Positions 26,492 through 34,904 of a stretch of DNA of 63,032 nt are shown here, piece by piece (within the stretch, counting starts at the first letter, position 1; each line of letters begins with the position of its first letter). Position numbers and translations under genes: made by a program. The notes beneath the pieces were generated by a model. The model had not been told where the DNA came from, did no database searches, and was given only the letters and a program-made list of their open reading frames with translations. The DNA comes from Pontibacter sp. HSC-14F20 (lineage in GTDB: Bacteria; Bacteroidota; Bacteroidia; Cytophagales; Hymenobacteraceae), in assembly GCF_019599265.1 (NCBI RefSeq), contig NZ_JAHZTC010000023.1, positions 1 to 63,032 on the forward strand, written 5' to 3'.

Positions 26492-27839
26492 ACTTATTCA
26501 GTCGGCGATAAAGAGCGGTGCGCGTTATACCCAATTCTTTAGCGGCTTTTGTCATGTTGCCACCATGCCGTTCCAACACGCGGTTGATAGTAGTTTTTTC
26601 CAGTTCCTCCAAGTTTGTTTCCGCTACAGCGTCTTCAGCAACAGGGGCCGCCTCAATTGGTGAGAAAAGAATGTCTTCTGCTGATAATAATTCGCTGTCC
26701 GCCATTATCACGGCACGTTCAATAGCATACTGAAGCTCCCGCACGTTGCCCGGGTAATGGTAGCGCAGCAGCTTTTCCTGGGCTGGTTTGGACAGCTCAA
26801 GCGTTGGTTTCATGTATTTTGTGGCATACACTTTCATAAAATGCTTTGCCAGCAGAATAATGTCGTTCCCTCGCCTGCGGAGCGGCGGAATCGTTATTTC
26901 CACCGTGTTAATCCGATAAATCAGATCTTTTCGGAAATGTGCGTTATTCGCCAAATCCGCCAGTGACATATTGGTTGCACAAAGCAAGCGAACGTCTATA
27001 TTGATCGGCTCATTGGTGCCCACCCGTATCACCTGCCTGTTCTGCAGCACACTGAGCAACTTAGACTGTTGGTGCAGGGATATGTTGCCTATTTCATCCA
27101 GAAAGATCGTACCGCCCTTTGCAGTTTCAAATCTGCCCGCCCGGTCTTCTTTTGCATCGGTAAAAGCGCCTTTTTTGTGTCCGAACAATTCCGATTCAAA
27201 AAGTGATTCTGTCAGCGCGCCTACATCCACTTTTACAAATGGCTTATCAGCACGTAGCGAATTTTGATGAATCGCCTTGGCCACCAGTTCTTTACCTGTT
27301 CCGTTCTCGCCTAGTATCAAGATGTTGGCATCGGTTGGCGCAACTTTTCTGATCTTGACAAAGATTTCCTGCATTACTTCAGATTCACCCAATAAATCAA
27401 AGGCAGGTATAGTAGAACTAGGCGAGAAACCAGCTGTTTTAGTACCGTTCCCTTTAGCGGAGATCGCAGCCTGAATGGTACCTATCAGTTTCTCATTGAG
27501 CCATGGTTTGACTACAAAGTCAAAGGCGCCTTCCTTCAGAGAGCGTATAGCCAGGTCGATGTCGCCGTAAGCCGTTATCATAATGACCGCTGTGTCAGGC
27601 TTCAGCTCTTTTATCTTTTTCAGCCAGAATAAACCTTCGTTGCCAGTATTAATGGAACTGAAGAAGTTCATGTCCAGCAGAATAAGATCGAATGTTTTCT
27701 CTTTTAAGATGGAAGGAATGTGCTCGGGGTTCTTTTCAGTGACAATTTCCTTCACCTGCGGCCTTAGCAACAGCCGGACAGCTGTCAATACATCAGTGTC
27801 ATCATCAACCACCAGAATAGAAGCGCTCTTTAATTGCAT
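26481..27839 (-). CDS. NtrC-family sigma-54-dependent response regulator
   Basis: 452 aa. The receiver domain (residues 5-120) has the acidic pair in VVDDD and phospho-acceptor Asp56 (LILLDMNF). The AAA+ domain has Walker A GENGTGKE (177-184), the sigma-54 contact loop as GAFTDA (224-229, instead of GAFTGA) and Walker B GGTIFLDEIGN. A C-terminal Fis-type helix-turn-helix follows (GNMTKAAKELGITRTALYRR). It activates sigma-54 promoters after phosphorylation, presumably by the kinase encoded downstream. Paired palindromes upstream of 28129 and 30744 are good candidates for its enhancers. The gene diverges from the permease gene at 28129. Confidence 0.94.
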   Translation of the reverse strand: MQLKSASILVVDDDTDVLTAVRLLLRPQVKEIVTEKNPEHIPSILKEKTFDLILLDMNFFSSINTGNEGLFWLKKIKELKPDTAVIMITAYGDIDLAIRSLKEGAFDFVVKPWLNEKLIGTIQAAISAKGNGTKTAGFSPSSTIPAFDLLGESEVMQEIFVKIRKVAPTDANILILGENGTGKELVAKAIHQNSLRADKPFVKVDVGALTESLFESELFGHKKGAFTDAKEDRAGRFETAKGGTIFLDEIGNISLHQQSKLLSVLQNRQVIRVGTNEPINIDVRLLCATNMSLADLANNAHFRKDLIYRINTVEITIPPLRRRGNDIILLAKHFMKVYATKYMKPTLELSKPAQEKLLRYHYPGNVRELQYAIERAVIMADSELLSAEDILFSPIEAAPVAEDAVAETNLEELEKTTINRVLERHGGNMTKAAKELGITRTALYRRLNKYEL

Positions 27840-27952
27840 ATAAGAAAGTGTTTGGCAATGGAAAAGTATATAGAAACGGAATAAACTACAATTATGCCAT
27901 TAATACAATACGCTGATTTAGAGAGAGTATAACCATATAACTACTTCCGACA

Positions 27953-27968
27953 TGTACGTTTTCGCACA
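27953..27968. promoter_or_regulatory. Candidate NtrC-type enhancer site, permease promoter (site A1)
   Basis: TGTACGTTTTCGCACA, an imperfect palindrome TGTACG-N4-CGCACA. The same pattern appears at 30612-30627 before the adaptor gene. It lies about 75-90 bp upstream of a -24-like TTGGCAT, a typical enhancer distance for an NtrC-class activator. Binding is inferred. Confidence 0.55.
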
Positions 27969-27973
27969 CTGAT

Positions 27974-27989
27974 CGCACGGTTCTGCACG
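27974..27989. promoter_or_regulatory. Candidate enhancer site, degenerate copy (site A2)
   Basis: CGCACGGTTCTGCACG matches TGTACGGTAACGCACA (site B2) at 10 of 16 positions. It starts 21 bp after site A1, two helical turns away, like the 22-bp spacing of the pair at 30590/30612. Weak alone; the spacing makes it credible. Confidence 0.35.
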
Positions 27990-28041
27990 CTGTGGTTTTA
28001 GAATTATTAGTAATGCGTTGATAATGAGGTATATGTAGTTT

Positions 28042-28058
28042 TGGCATTTGTTCTGATG
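28042..28058 (+). promoter_or_regulatory. Possible sigma-54-like -24 element before the permease gene
   Basis: TGGCATTTGTTCTGATG has the -24 motif TGGCA and a G at the -12 block, but lacks the invariant GC of TTGC. The comparable stretch before the adaptor gene is TGGCATATTAATTGGCA. Called only because of the upstream paired palindromes and the adjacent NtrC-type gene. Confidence 0.3.
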
Positions 28059-28128
28059 ATGAGAGTTTGCCTTAGACCAGCGCTATCAAAACCATAAATG
28101 AACTCCAGAACTGTTAAGCCATCAACGT

Positions 28129-30549
28129 ATGTTCAGAAATTATTTCAAAACCGCTTTCAGGAACCTGTTTCGTCACAAGGGCTTTGCCATTATTAACGTT
28201 GCCGGATTGGCTTTAGGTTTAATTGCTTGTTTGCTGATCGGCTTGTTTGTACAAGATGAACTGCAATACGACAAATTTCTTCCGGAAGGGTATCAGGTAT
28301 ACCGTGTATACAATGATATCTCAGCCCAGGAAGCAGGTACGGTCTTGGCAGTTGTACCACCCATGTTCGGAACTACTTTAGAGGAAAGCATACCGGAGGT
28401 AGATAAAGTTGTGCGCATCCTGATGCTGCAATTTGATGCAAACAACCTGGTAGAGGTGGGGGAGAAGAGTATTTATGAAAAAGGACGCTTCTTCGCCGAT
28501 CCTGCATTTTTCGAAATCTTTCAGCTTCCTTTCAAGTATGGTTCTCCTGAAAAAGCCTTAACAGATCCTTCTTCGGTTGTTATTTCTGATGCGTTTTCTG
28601 AGCGGGTGTTTGGAGACATGGACCCTGTCGGTATGAAAGTGTCATTAGACAAGCAGCCTTTCATTGTAAGGGGTGTTTTTAGTACTACCGAGAGATTCCA
28701 CTTACCTGTAAACTTTGTGCTTCCGATGGCAGCAGCGGAGCTACCCGCCGAGCGTATGAAGTCCTGGGGATGGCAGCAGTTTTATACCTATGTAAAGTTG
28801 AAAAAGGGAGCTGACCCACAATTGGCACAATCAAAATTCAGAGGTATAGTAGCAAAGCAAATTGATGAGGATACAAACCAGCCACATAAATACCTGCCGT
28901 TCTTACAACCCCTAAACGAGGTATACCTTTATTCCGCAGGTTTTAAGTTTGATCAGTCTATCAAGGGCAACATTACTTATGTGAAGGCATTGAGTGTCAT
29001 CGCCATCTTTATCTTACTTATTGCCTGTTTTAATTTTGTGAATCTGGCAACAGCCAAGTCTTTACAGCGCGCCAAAGAAGTGGGTGTACGAAAAGCCATT
29101 GGTGCCAGCCGGGGCCAGCTAATGTTACAGTTCCTCAGCGAAACAGTGTTGCTGACCCTTATCAGTGTCATCTGTTCTGCTGCACTTACTTCCTTGCTTC
29201 TGCCTTCCCTCAATGCCTTCACAGGTAAGGAAATGGACTTCAACGTATTCACAAATCCAGCCCTTCTTTTACTGTTGATTGGCTTGACACTGGTGGTTGG
29301 TATTCTGGCGGGGCTTTATCCAGCTATGATTTTGTCTGGTTTTAAACCAGTAAAGGTTTTGAAAAGCGCCGTTGTGGTTGACACTAAAGCAGGCAGAATC
29401 CAGTGGCTGCGTCACGGGTTGATTGTGGTACAGTTTGCCTTGTCTATCTTCCTGATCATAAGTGCCAGTGTCGTTTACAAGCAGGTAGGATACCTGTACA
29501 ACAAAGACCTGGGTTTTAACAGGGAGCAGATCATGTTTTTCCAGATGCGGGGAGAGAACATGTTCAACAACCATGAAACTTTTAAAAACGAGTTACTGAA
29601 AGGGGCAGGTATAAAGGACGTAGCAATGGGCTATGGTTTCCCGGGTGATGCGACGGCGGGTGATGGCGTTATTGTGCCTAGAAACGGAGAGCAGGTACGG
29701 CAATCTGCTACACTATTGATGGTCGACTTCAACTATATAAACACACTGGATATTAAACTGGTAGCCGGCAGGCCTTTCTCAAAGGACTTTAAAACAGATG
29801 CTGATCATGCCTTTATGATTAACGAAACGGCTGTGAGAGAACTAGGCTACGAAACGCCGGAAAAAGCTTTAGGGCAAACGCTGCTGTGGCCAAGATGGGA
29901 TGCACCTGATTCTTTAAAGGAAGGAAAAGTAATCGGTGTTGTAAAAGACTTTCATTTTAAGAGTTTATACGATAAAGTAGATCCAACAGTATTGCAGATA
30001 TACCCGGGAGCTTACGTGAAAGTAGCCGTAAAAATGGATGCTGAAAATGTACCCTCATCTATAGAGCATGTCAAAGGTGTCTGGGATAAGTTCTCGCCTG
30101 ATTACCCTATGGAATACATTTTTATGGATGATAACTTTGAGAAAATGTATAAAGCAGAAGACAAGCTGAAATCTCTGCTGACCATTTTTACCGCCATAGC
30201 CATTTTTGTTGCCTGCCTGGGCTTGTTTGGATTGGCTGCCTATGCTGCAGAGCGTCGAAAGAAAGAAATAGGCATCCGTAAGGTGCTTGGTGCTGAAACG
30301 TCATCTATTGTTGTTTTGCTGTCGAAAGACTTTCTGAAGCTGGTTGTTGTAGCCGCTCTCATTGCCTTTCCGGTTGCCTGGTATGCTATGCAGCATTGGC
30401 TACAGGATTTTGCTTACCGCATTGATATACCTGTCTGGATATTCCTGGCAGCCGGAATCGTAGCAGCCTCGCTGGCATTTGTAACCATCAGTATGCAGGC
30501 TATCAAAGCGGCAACTTCGGACCCGGTAAAGAATCTGAGAGTAGATTAG
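28129..30549 (+). CDS. MacB/FtsX-type ABC transporter permease
   Basis: 806 aa, with the two-module layout common in Bacteroidetes. An N-terminal helix (GFAIINVAGLALGLIACLLIG) is followed by a large MacB-type periplasmic domain (about residues 50-280) and an FtsX core of three helices (about 285-400). Another transmembrane helix and a second periplasmic domain follow (about 430-680), then a final FtsX core (about 690-800) with the signature AAYAAERRKKEIGIRKVLGA. The first core carries the matching LQRAKEVGVRKAIGA. Such permeases use ATP hydrolysis for mechanotransmission across the envelope rather than classical transport. The partner ATPase is probably the one at 32131 and the adaptor the one at 30744. 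Confidence 0.93.
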   Translation: MFRNYFKTAFRNLFRHKGFAIINVAGLALGLIACLLIGLFVQDELQYDKFLPEGYQVYRVYNDISAQEAGTVLAVVPPMFGTTLEESIPEVDKVVRILMLQFDANNLVEVGEKSIYEKGRFFADPAFFEIFQLPFKYGSPEKALTDPSSVVISDAFSERVFGDMDPVGMKVSLDKQPFIVRGVFSTTERFHLPVNFVLPMAAAELPAERMKSWGWQQFYTYVKLKKGADPQLAQSKFRGIVAKQIDEDTNQPHKYLPFLQPLNEVYLYSAGFKFDQSIKGNITYVKALSVIAIFILLIACFNFVNLATAKSLQRAKEVGVRKAIGASRGQLMLQFLSETVLLTLISVICSAALTSLLLPSLNAFTGKEMDFNVFTNPALLLLLIGLTLVVGILAGLYPAMILSGFKPVKVLKSAVVVDTKAGRIQWLRHGLIVVQFALSIFLIISASVVYKQVGYLYNKDLGFNREQIMFFQMRGENMFNNHETFKNELLKGAGIKDVAMGYGFPGDATAGDGVIVPRNGEQVRQSATLLMVDFNYINTLDIKLVAGRPFSKDFKTDADHAFMINETAVRELGYETPEKALGQTLLWPRWDAPDSLKEGKVIGVVKDFHFKSLYDKVDPTVLQIYPGAYVKVAVKMDAENVPSSIEHVKGVWDKFSPDYPMEYIFMDDNFEKMYKAEDKLKSLLTIFTAIAIFVACLGLFGLAAYAAERRKKEIGIRKVLGAETSSIVVLLSKDFLKLVVVAALIAFPVAWYAMQHWLQDFAYRIDIPVWIFLAAGIVAASLAFVTISMQAIKAATSDPVKNLRVD

Positions 30550-30589
30550 GTATAGGCTAACCTACTTTACTGATCTTAAAGTTGTGAGC

Positions 30590-30605
30590 TGTACGGTAGC
30601 AGACA
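30590..30605. promoter_or_regulatory. Candidate NtrC-type enhancer site, adaptor promoter (site B1)
   Basis: TGTACGGTAGCAGACA. It shares the first ten bases with site B2 (TGTACGGTAA versus TGTACGGTAG, one difference) and lies 22 bp upstream of it, so two dimers would sit on the same face of the DNA. Confidence 0.5.
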
Positions 30606-30611
30606 CTTAAC

Positions 30612-30627
30612 TGTACGGTAACGCACA
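30612..30627. promoter_or_regulatory. Candidate NtrC-type enhancer site, adaptor promoter (site B2)
   Basis: TGTACGGTAACGCACA, the best copy of the TGTACG-N4-CGCACA palindrome. It lies 65 bp upstream of a TGGCAT...TTGGCA element. The same pattern upstream of 28129 suggests that one regulator controls both transcripts. Confidence 0.55.
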
Positions 30628-30691
30628 CTATACCTATCATTGTTTACTGTGAATGTTTTCAATTTATTGATAATCAGCTATTTGGTTGTTG

Positions 30692-30708
30692 TGGCATATT
30701 AATTGGCA
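30692..30708 (+). promoter_or_regulatory. Possible sigma-54-like -24/-12 promoter before the adaptor gene
   Basis: TGGCATATTAATTGGCA resembles TGGCAC-N5-TTGCA with correct spacing but has GG instead of GC in the -12 block. It ends 35 bp before the adaptor start codon. Confidence 0.4.
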
Positions 30709-30743
30709 GAGCACAACTAACAGGATTAACCAAGCCGTTTACC

Positions 30744-31994
30744 ATGGATCGCGTTTTAGAGAAAAAGAACCCCACCCCTAAAAAAATTGCCCTGCTAACA
30801 GGTGCTACCCTTGTATTGGTAATCGTGCTCTACAACCTACTGTTTGCAGAACATACATCAAAATTAAATGTAGAAACCAGCCGTGTTACCATCGGGGCGG
30901 TGCAGAATGGTATGTTTCAGGAGTTTATAGCCATTGACGGAACAGTAGAGCCACTCAAGTCTTTTTTCCTTGACATACCAGAAGGCGGCAGGGTAGAGAA
31001 AATTTATACAGATGATGGTCGTATGGTAGAGAAAGGCGATACCATCCTAAAACTTTCCAATACTACCCTACAGATAGATTTCATGACGCGTGAAACACAG
31101 CTTTACGACTTGATGAATGAACGCCAGAATACTGAAATCTCCATGAAGCAGGACCTGATCCGGAAGCAGAATGAACTAGCTGAGATTGAATACAACTTAG
31201 CCTTGGCAGAAAGAACTTATAACAGGAATAAGCTCCTGATTGCTGAAAAAGTAATTTCGCAGGAAGAGTATGAAGCATCCAAAGACCTGTATGAGTATCA
31301 AAGCAAGCGACGCACACTGGCAGATCGCTCCGTGAAACAGGACACGCAACTAATAAAAGAGCGCCTCCGTCAGTTGGATGAGTCCATCAAAAGAATGACA
31401 GCAAACATTAATATGGCCAGAGGCACCCTCAATAATCTATATGTGGTTGCTCCTATTGCCGGCCAGCTTTCTACCTTAAGAGCAGAAGTAGGGGAGTCCA
31501 AATCGCCGGGAGAGAACATCGGCCAGATAGATGACCTGGATGGGTATAAAGTAAATGCCAGCGTCGACCAATATTACATTTCACGCATCTTCCCTGGCTT
31601 GACAGGCACATTTGATTTTAGTGGAAGATCACATCAGGTAAAGGTGGCGAAGCTGTTTCCGGAAGTGCAGAACAACACTTTCAGAGTAGATATGGAATTC
31701 ATGGATGGAGCTCCACAAGGTATACGCCGCGGGCAGACACTTCAGCTAAAACTCAATTTGAACGATGGCGCCAAAGCAGTCTTATTACCGCGTGGAGGTT
31801 TCTATCAAAGCACGGGCGGCAATTGGATATTTGTGGTAGATAAATCCGGAGAGTATGCTGTGAAGCGACCTATTAAGCTTGGACGACAGAACCCGCAGTA
31901 CTATGAAATAATAGAAGGATTACAACCGGGTGAAAAAGTTGTGCTGTCCTCCTATGAAAGTTACGGTGAAATTGACAGGCTTGAATTGAAGTAA
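30744..31994 (+). CDS. HlyD/MacA-type periplasmic adaptor subunit
   Basis: 416 aa. One N-terminal membrane anchor (KIALLTGATLVLVIVLYNLL) is followed by the first half of a lipoyl-like domain. A long coiled coil comes next (about residues 110-230, with repeated E/K/Q/R-rich heptads such as RQLDESIKRMTANINMARG). The second lipoyl half (VVAPIAGQLSTL) and beta-barrel domains follow (GLQPGEKVVLSSYESYGE near the end). It bridges an inner-membrane transporter and an outer-membrane channel. The permease and ATPase on either side make a MacAB-like assembly likely. It has its own candidate activator-dependent promoter 5' of it. Confidence 0.92.
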   Translation: MDRVLEKKNPTPKKIALLTGATLVLVIVLYNLLFAEHTSKLNVETSRVTIGAVQNGMFQEFIAIDGTVEPLKSFFLDIPEGGRVEKIYTDDGRMVEKGDTILKLSNTTLQIDFMTRETQLYDLMNERQNTEISMKQDLIRKQNELAEIEYNLALAERTYNRNKLLIAEKVISQEEYEASKDLYEYQSKRRTLADRSVKQDTQLIKERLRQLDESIKRMTANINMARGTLNNLYVVAPIAGQLSTLRAEVGESKSPGENIGQIDDLDGYKVNASVDQYYISRIFPGLTGTFDFSGRSHQVKVAKLFPEVQNNTFRVDMEFMDGAPQGIRRGQTLQLKLNLNDGAKAVLLPRGGFYQSTGGNWIFVVDKSGEYAVKRPIKLGRQNPQYYEIIEGLQPGEKVVLSSYESYGEIDRLELK

Positions 31995-32130
31995 ATACAA
32001 GAGGGATGAAACATGAAATTAGTCACGCGAAAAGATTGAAGACCAATTTTAACTTCCCGTATTTTTCCAAATGCCTTCAGTACGAATTAAGACTAAGAAA
32101 TTAATAATAACATTTACATAACCCACCAAC

Positions 32131-32850
32131 ATGAACACCAAAGAACTAATTATCGAGACTGAGAATCTTCAGAAGAAGTATGTAACGGATACTGTGGAAA
32201 CCACTGCCCTTGCTGGTGTTAGTTTGCGAATTGCAAAAGGGGAATTCGTTGCTATTATGGGGCCATCGGGTTGTGGCAAATCCACTTTGTTAAATATTCT
32301 TGGTTTATTGGATAACCCCACATCCGGTAGCTTGCGGTTCTCAGGTCAGGAGATTGCCGAAGCAAGTGAGCGCCAAAGAGCTAAAATCAGGAAAGCGAAC
32401 CTGGGCTTCGTTTTCCAAAGCTTTAACCTGATTGATGAACTTACTGTGGAAGAAAATATTGGACTGCCTTTGGCCTACCTGGGAGTCTCCAAATCTGAAA
32501 CAGCGCGCCGTGTAACAGAAGCCATGGAGCGCATGGGTATAGCGCACCGCCGCTCGCACTTCCCCCAACAATTATCAGGTGGACAGCAGCAACGGGTAGC
32601 TATTGCACGTGCCACGGTGTCCAATCCAAGCCTTATACTTGCCGATGAACCAACAGGTAACTTGGATTCGGTGCATGGCCGTGAAGTGATGGCACTGCTT
32701 TCCGAACTAAATGAAAATGGTACCACCGTTGTGATGGTGACACACTCGCCTTCTGATGCAGCGTATGCGCACCGGATAGTGAATCTGTTTGATGGTCAGA
32801 TTGTTACCGAGGACTTGAATGCTAGAAAGCATGCGACGGAGTTGCTTTAA
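32131..32850 (+). CDS. LolD/MacB-type ABC transporter ATP-binding protein
   Basis: 239 aa, a stand-alone nucleotide-binding domain. Walker A is GPSGCGKST (44-52), the signature motif is LSGGQQQRVAIARA and Walker B is LILADEPTGNLDS, followed by the switch His in VMVTHSPSDAAYA. The GNLDS form is characteristic of the LolD/FtsE/MacB-type ATPases that power FtsX-like permeases. It should drive the permease at 28129 with the adaptor at 30744. The 136-bp gap before it holds no palindrome of the type seen upstream, so it is probably cotranscribed with the adaptor gene. Confidence 0.95.
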   Translation: MNTKELIIETENLQKKYVTDTVETTALAGVSLRIAKGEFVAIMGPSGCGKSTLLNILGLLDNPTSGSLRFSGQEIAEASERQRAKIRKANLGFVFQSFNLIDELTVEENIGLPLAYLGVSKSETARRVTEAMERMGIAHRRSHFPQQLSGGQQQRVAIARATVSNPSLILADEPTGNLDSVHGREVMALLSELNENGTTVVMVTHSPSDAAYAHRIVNLFDGQIVTEDLNARKHATELL

Positions 32851-32911
32851 AACAGCATTGAACAACTAATATTAAGGGTAGTTGCACTCATACCTTTCAT
32901 CCGGGTTGAAC

Positions 32912-33640
32912 TCAGATCAGACCTCTTAATTTTTTGTAAAAGCGATCGCTATAGGTATCGCTAATCGGGATGATCTGATCTGCAATTCTGATCCTGTTCT
33001 TTTCGATGTGGTCTATCTTGTCAATGGCAACCATAAAGGAACGGTGTACGCGGGCAAAATCCTGCGTGGGCAGTAGCTCTTCCAGTTTCGCAAAGCTTAG
33101 GAGCGTCATGATCTTTTCTTTGGCCGTATGTATTCGCAGGTAGTCTTTCATTCCCTCTACGAATAGAATATCACGGGTTGCAATTTTCTGGATACGATGG
33201 CCCACTTTCAGGAACAGGTATACTGGCTCGTGTTTCGACTCTGCTCTAACTTCTGTCCTTTCCGGTAGCTGGCGGATACCCTGTTCCTGATACAGGCGCA
33301 GTACGCCTTTGTAGAATCTTTCAAAGGAGAACGGTTTTACCAGGTAGTCCTTCACTTCCAGCTCAAAGGCTTTCAGGGCATACTGATCGTAGGCAGTCGT
33401 CAGGATGATCATCGGCTTTGGGTTCAACATCGGGATAAAGCTGAGACCGTCCAGGTCAGGCATGTTGATGTCCAGGAAAAGCAGGTCGGGCTTATCTTCA
33501 TCGAGCTGGGCAGCTGCCTCAAGAGGACTCATAAAAGTGCCTTTCAACTCCAGGAAAGGCACCTTTGCTACATACTCTTCCAGTATTTCCTGAGCCAGAT
33601 GCTCGTCATCAATTATATAGCAGCTGAGCTTCCCTTTCAT
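32912..33640 (-). CDS. LytTR-family response regulator
   Basis: 242 aa. The receiver domain (residues 6-120) has acidic residues in YIIDDEH, Asp57 in LLFLDINMPD, and the conserved Lys in YLVKPF. The C-terminal LytTR DNA-binding domain (about 140-240) has the typical blocks ILFVEGMKDYLRIHT and FARVHRSFMVAIDKIDHIEKNRI. Its start lies inside the end of the histidine kinase gene (32-bp overlap), so the two are translationally coupled. The divergent ABC-type genes at 34905-39418 are plausible targets. Confidence 0.94.
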   Translation of the reverse strand: MKGKLSCYIIDDEHLAQEILEEYVAKVPFLELKGTFMSPLEAAAQLDEDKPDLLFLDINMPDLDGLSFIPMLNPKPMIILTTAYDQYALKAFELEVKDYLVKPFSFERFYKGVLRLYQEQGIRQLPERTEVRAESKHEPVYLFLKVGHRIQKIATRDILFVEGMKDYLRIHTAKEKIMTLLSFAKLEELLPTQDFARVHRSFMVAIDKIDHIEKNRIRIADQIIPISDTYSDRFYKKLRGLI

Positions 33641-34646
33641 GAACCAGTGAATGAAGACTATGAATTTTTAGAGTAACTGTAAATATCTCGCCTGTGTTGT
33701 TTATTTCCAATTGATGCTGGTCCGGATATAATAATGCTAGCCTTTTTTGAACATTTGGCAGACCAATGCCGCCCGGTTCTTCCAGCGTGTTATTTTGATG
33801 TTTCCCGATCGGGTTCTGTATACTGAAGGTAAGGGTATTTTCTTTTATCGTTACGCTCACCTTTATAGCACCTGGCTCCAGTCGTGCAGGACTGTGTTTG
33901 TAGGCATTCTCCAGGAGGTGTATGAAAAGCAACGGAGCAATATGGCAGGACTCAGTATCTCCAGTTATTTCAAGATCTACCACGGGGGCTTTCTTATACC
34001 TGAGTTGCTGCAGACCCACGTAATCCTGCAGATAAATCATTTCCCTTGAAAGCGGTACCGTGGGAGCATTGGATTCATAGATCATGTAGCGCATTAGCGA
34101 AGACAAGCGCATCACGGCTTCCGGTGCTGCTGGTGCCTGTTTGTATACTAAGGTGTGGATGTTGTTGAGTGTGTTGAACAGAAAATGAGGATTGATCTGT
34201 GATTTCAGGTAATAAAGCTCTGCCTCCACGGCCTGTTTCTCTAACTGCTCTTTCTTGATGGTGTTAAGCACCAGGTTCTCTGTGATTCTGGCCAGCCAAC
34301 TTAGGAAAATAAAGGGGATTATTATTGAGAATAGGGAAATAAGATAGTACTCAGATAAAAGGTCAAAGGTATCCAGCTTTCTGTAATGTAAAAGGATATA
34401 CAGAGCAGGACCAGTCAGCACGATTCCTGCCAGCCTAAGGAAATAAGCACGCTTCTTATTTTTCCCTAAGTACAGGGTTAGGAGAAGGAAATGGCTATAA
34501 AACACATACAAAGCTGTCAGTATAACTGCCACGGTTAGGTGAAGCCAGTGGGCAGTATCCTGACTTAGCTGTAAAGCTATCAGCAGACTGAACAGGATCC
34601 AGAGACCGATGTGGATCCGCGAGAATACCTTTTTAATTCGATTCAT
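33609..34646 (-). CDS. LytS-type sensor histidine kinase
   Basis: 345 aa. Four membrane helices (about residues 13-30, 36-60, 70-87 and 100-120) precede the His_kinase domain with phospho-acceptor His154 in INPHFLFNTLNNIH. A short HATPase domain follows (LLENAYKHS, GGIGLPNVQKRLALLYP). This family in Bacteroidetes usually pairs with LytTR regulators, as here. No periplasmic sensor domain is present, so it probably senses a membrane cue. It diverges from the ABC ATPase gene at 34905 across a 258-bp gap in which no clear operator is seen. Confidence 0.93.
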   Translation of the reverse strand: MNRIKKVFSRIHIGLWILFSLLIALQLSQDTAHWLHLTVAVILTALYVFYSHFLLLTLYLGKNKKRAYFLRLAGIVLTGPALYILLHYRKLDTFDLLSEYYLISLFSIIIPFIFLSWLARITENLVLNTIKKEQLEKQAVEAELYYLKSQINPHFLFNTLNNIHTLVYKQAPAAPEAVMRLSSLMRYMIYESNAPTVPLSREMIYLQDYVGLQQLRYKKAPVVDLEITGDTESCHIAPLLFIHLLENAYKHSPARLEPGAIKVSVTIKENTLTFSIQNPIGKHQNNTLEEPGGIGLPNVQKRLALLYPDQHQLEINNTGEIFTVTLKIHSLHSLVHEREAQLLYN

Positions 34647-34904
34647 AAAACAAAGATATTTTTTCCTGCCATTCTCTTACTGCCTACTCGACCGTTGCCT
34701 TATCTTGATCTACGAAATGGTTAATCAAGGCCGCAAGTGCTTTGAGGGAAGCAAATCAGCCATTGGTCGATTACTTTACAGCGGTAGCATATCGCTTTTT
34801 GCTTTCCGTTCTGGTGGAACTTCCTTTATTCTGAAAATGAGCGGGAATGCGCTGAATAGGTGCTTCGCTTTCTTCAAATAAAGATTAAATGTAAAAACAG
34901 AACT

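Noticed and set aside
28042..28058. Confident sigma-54 promoter call before the permease
   Set aside because: The -12 block lacks the essential GC; kept only as a low-confidence candidate because of the paired palindromes upstream.
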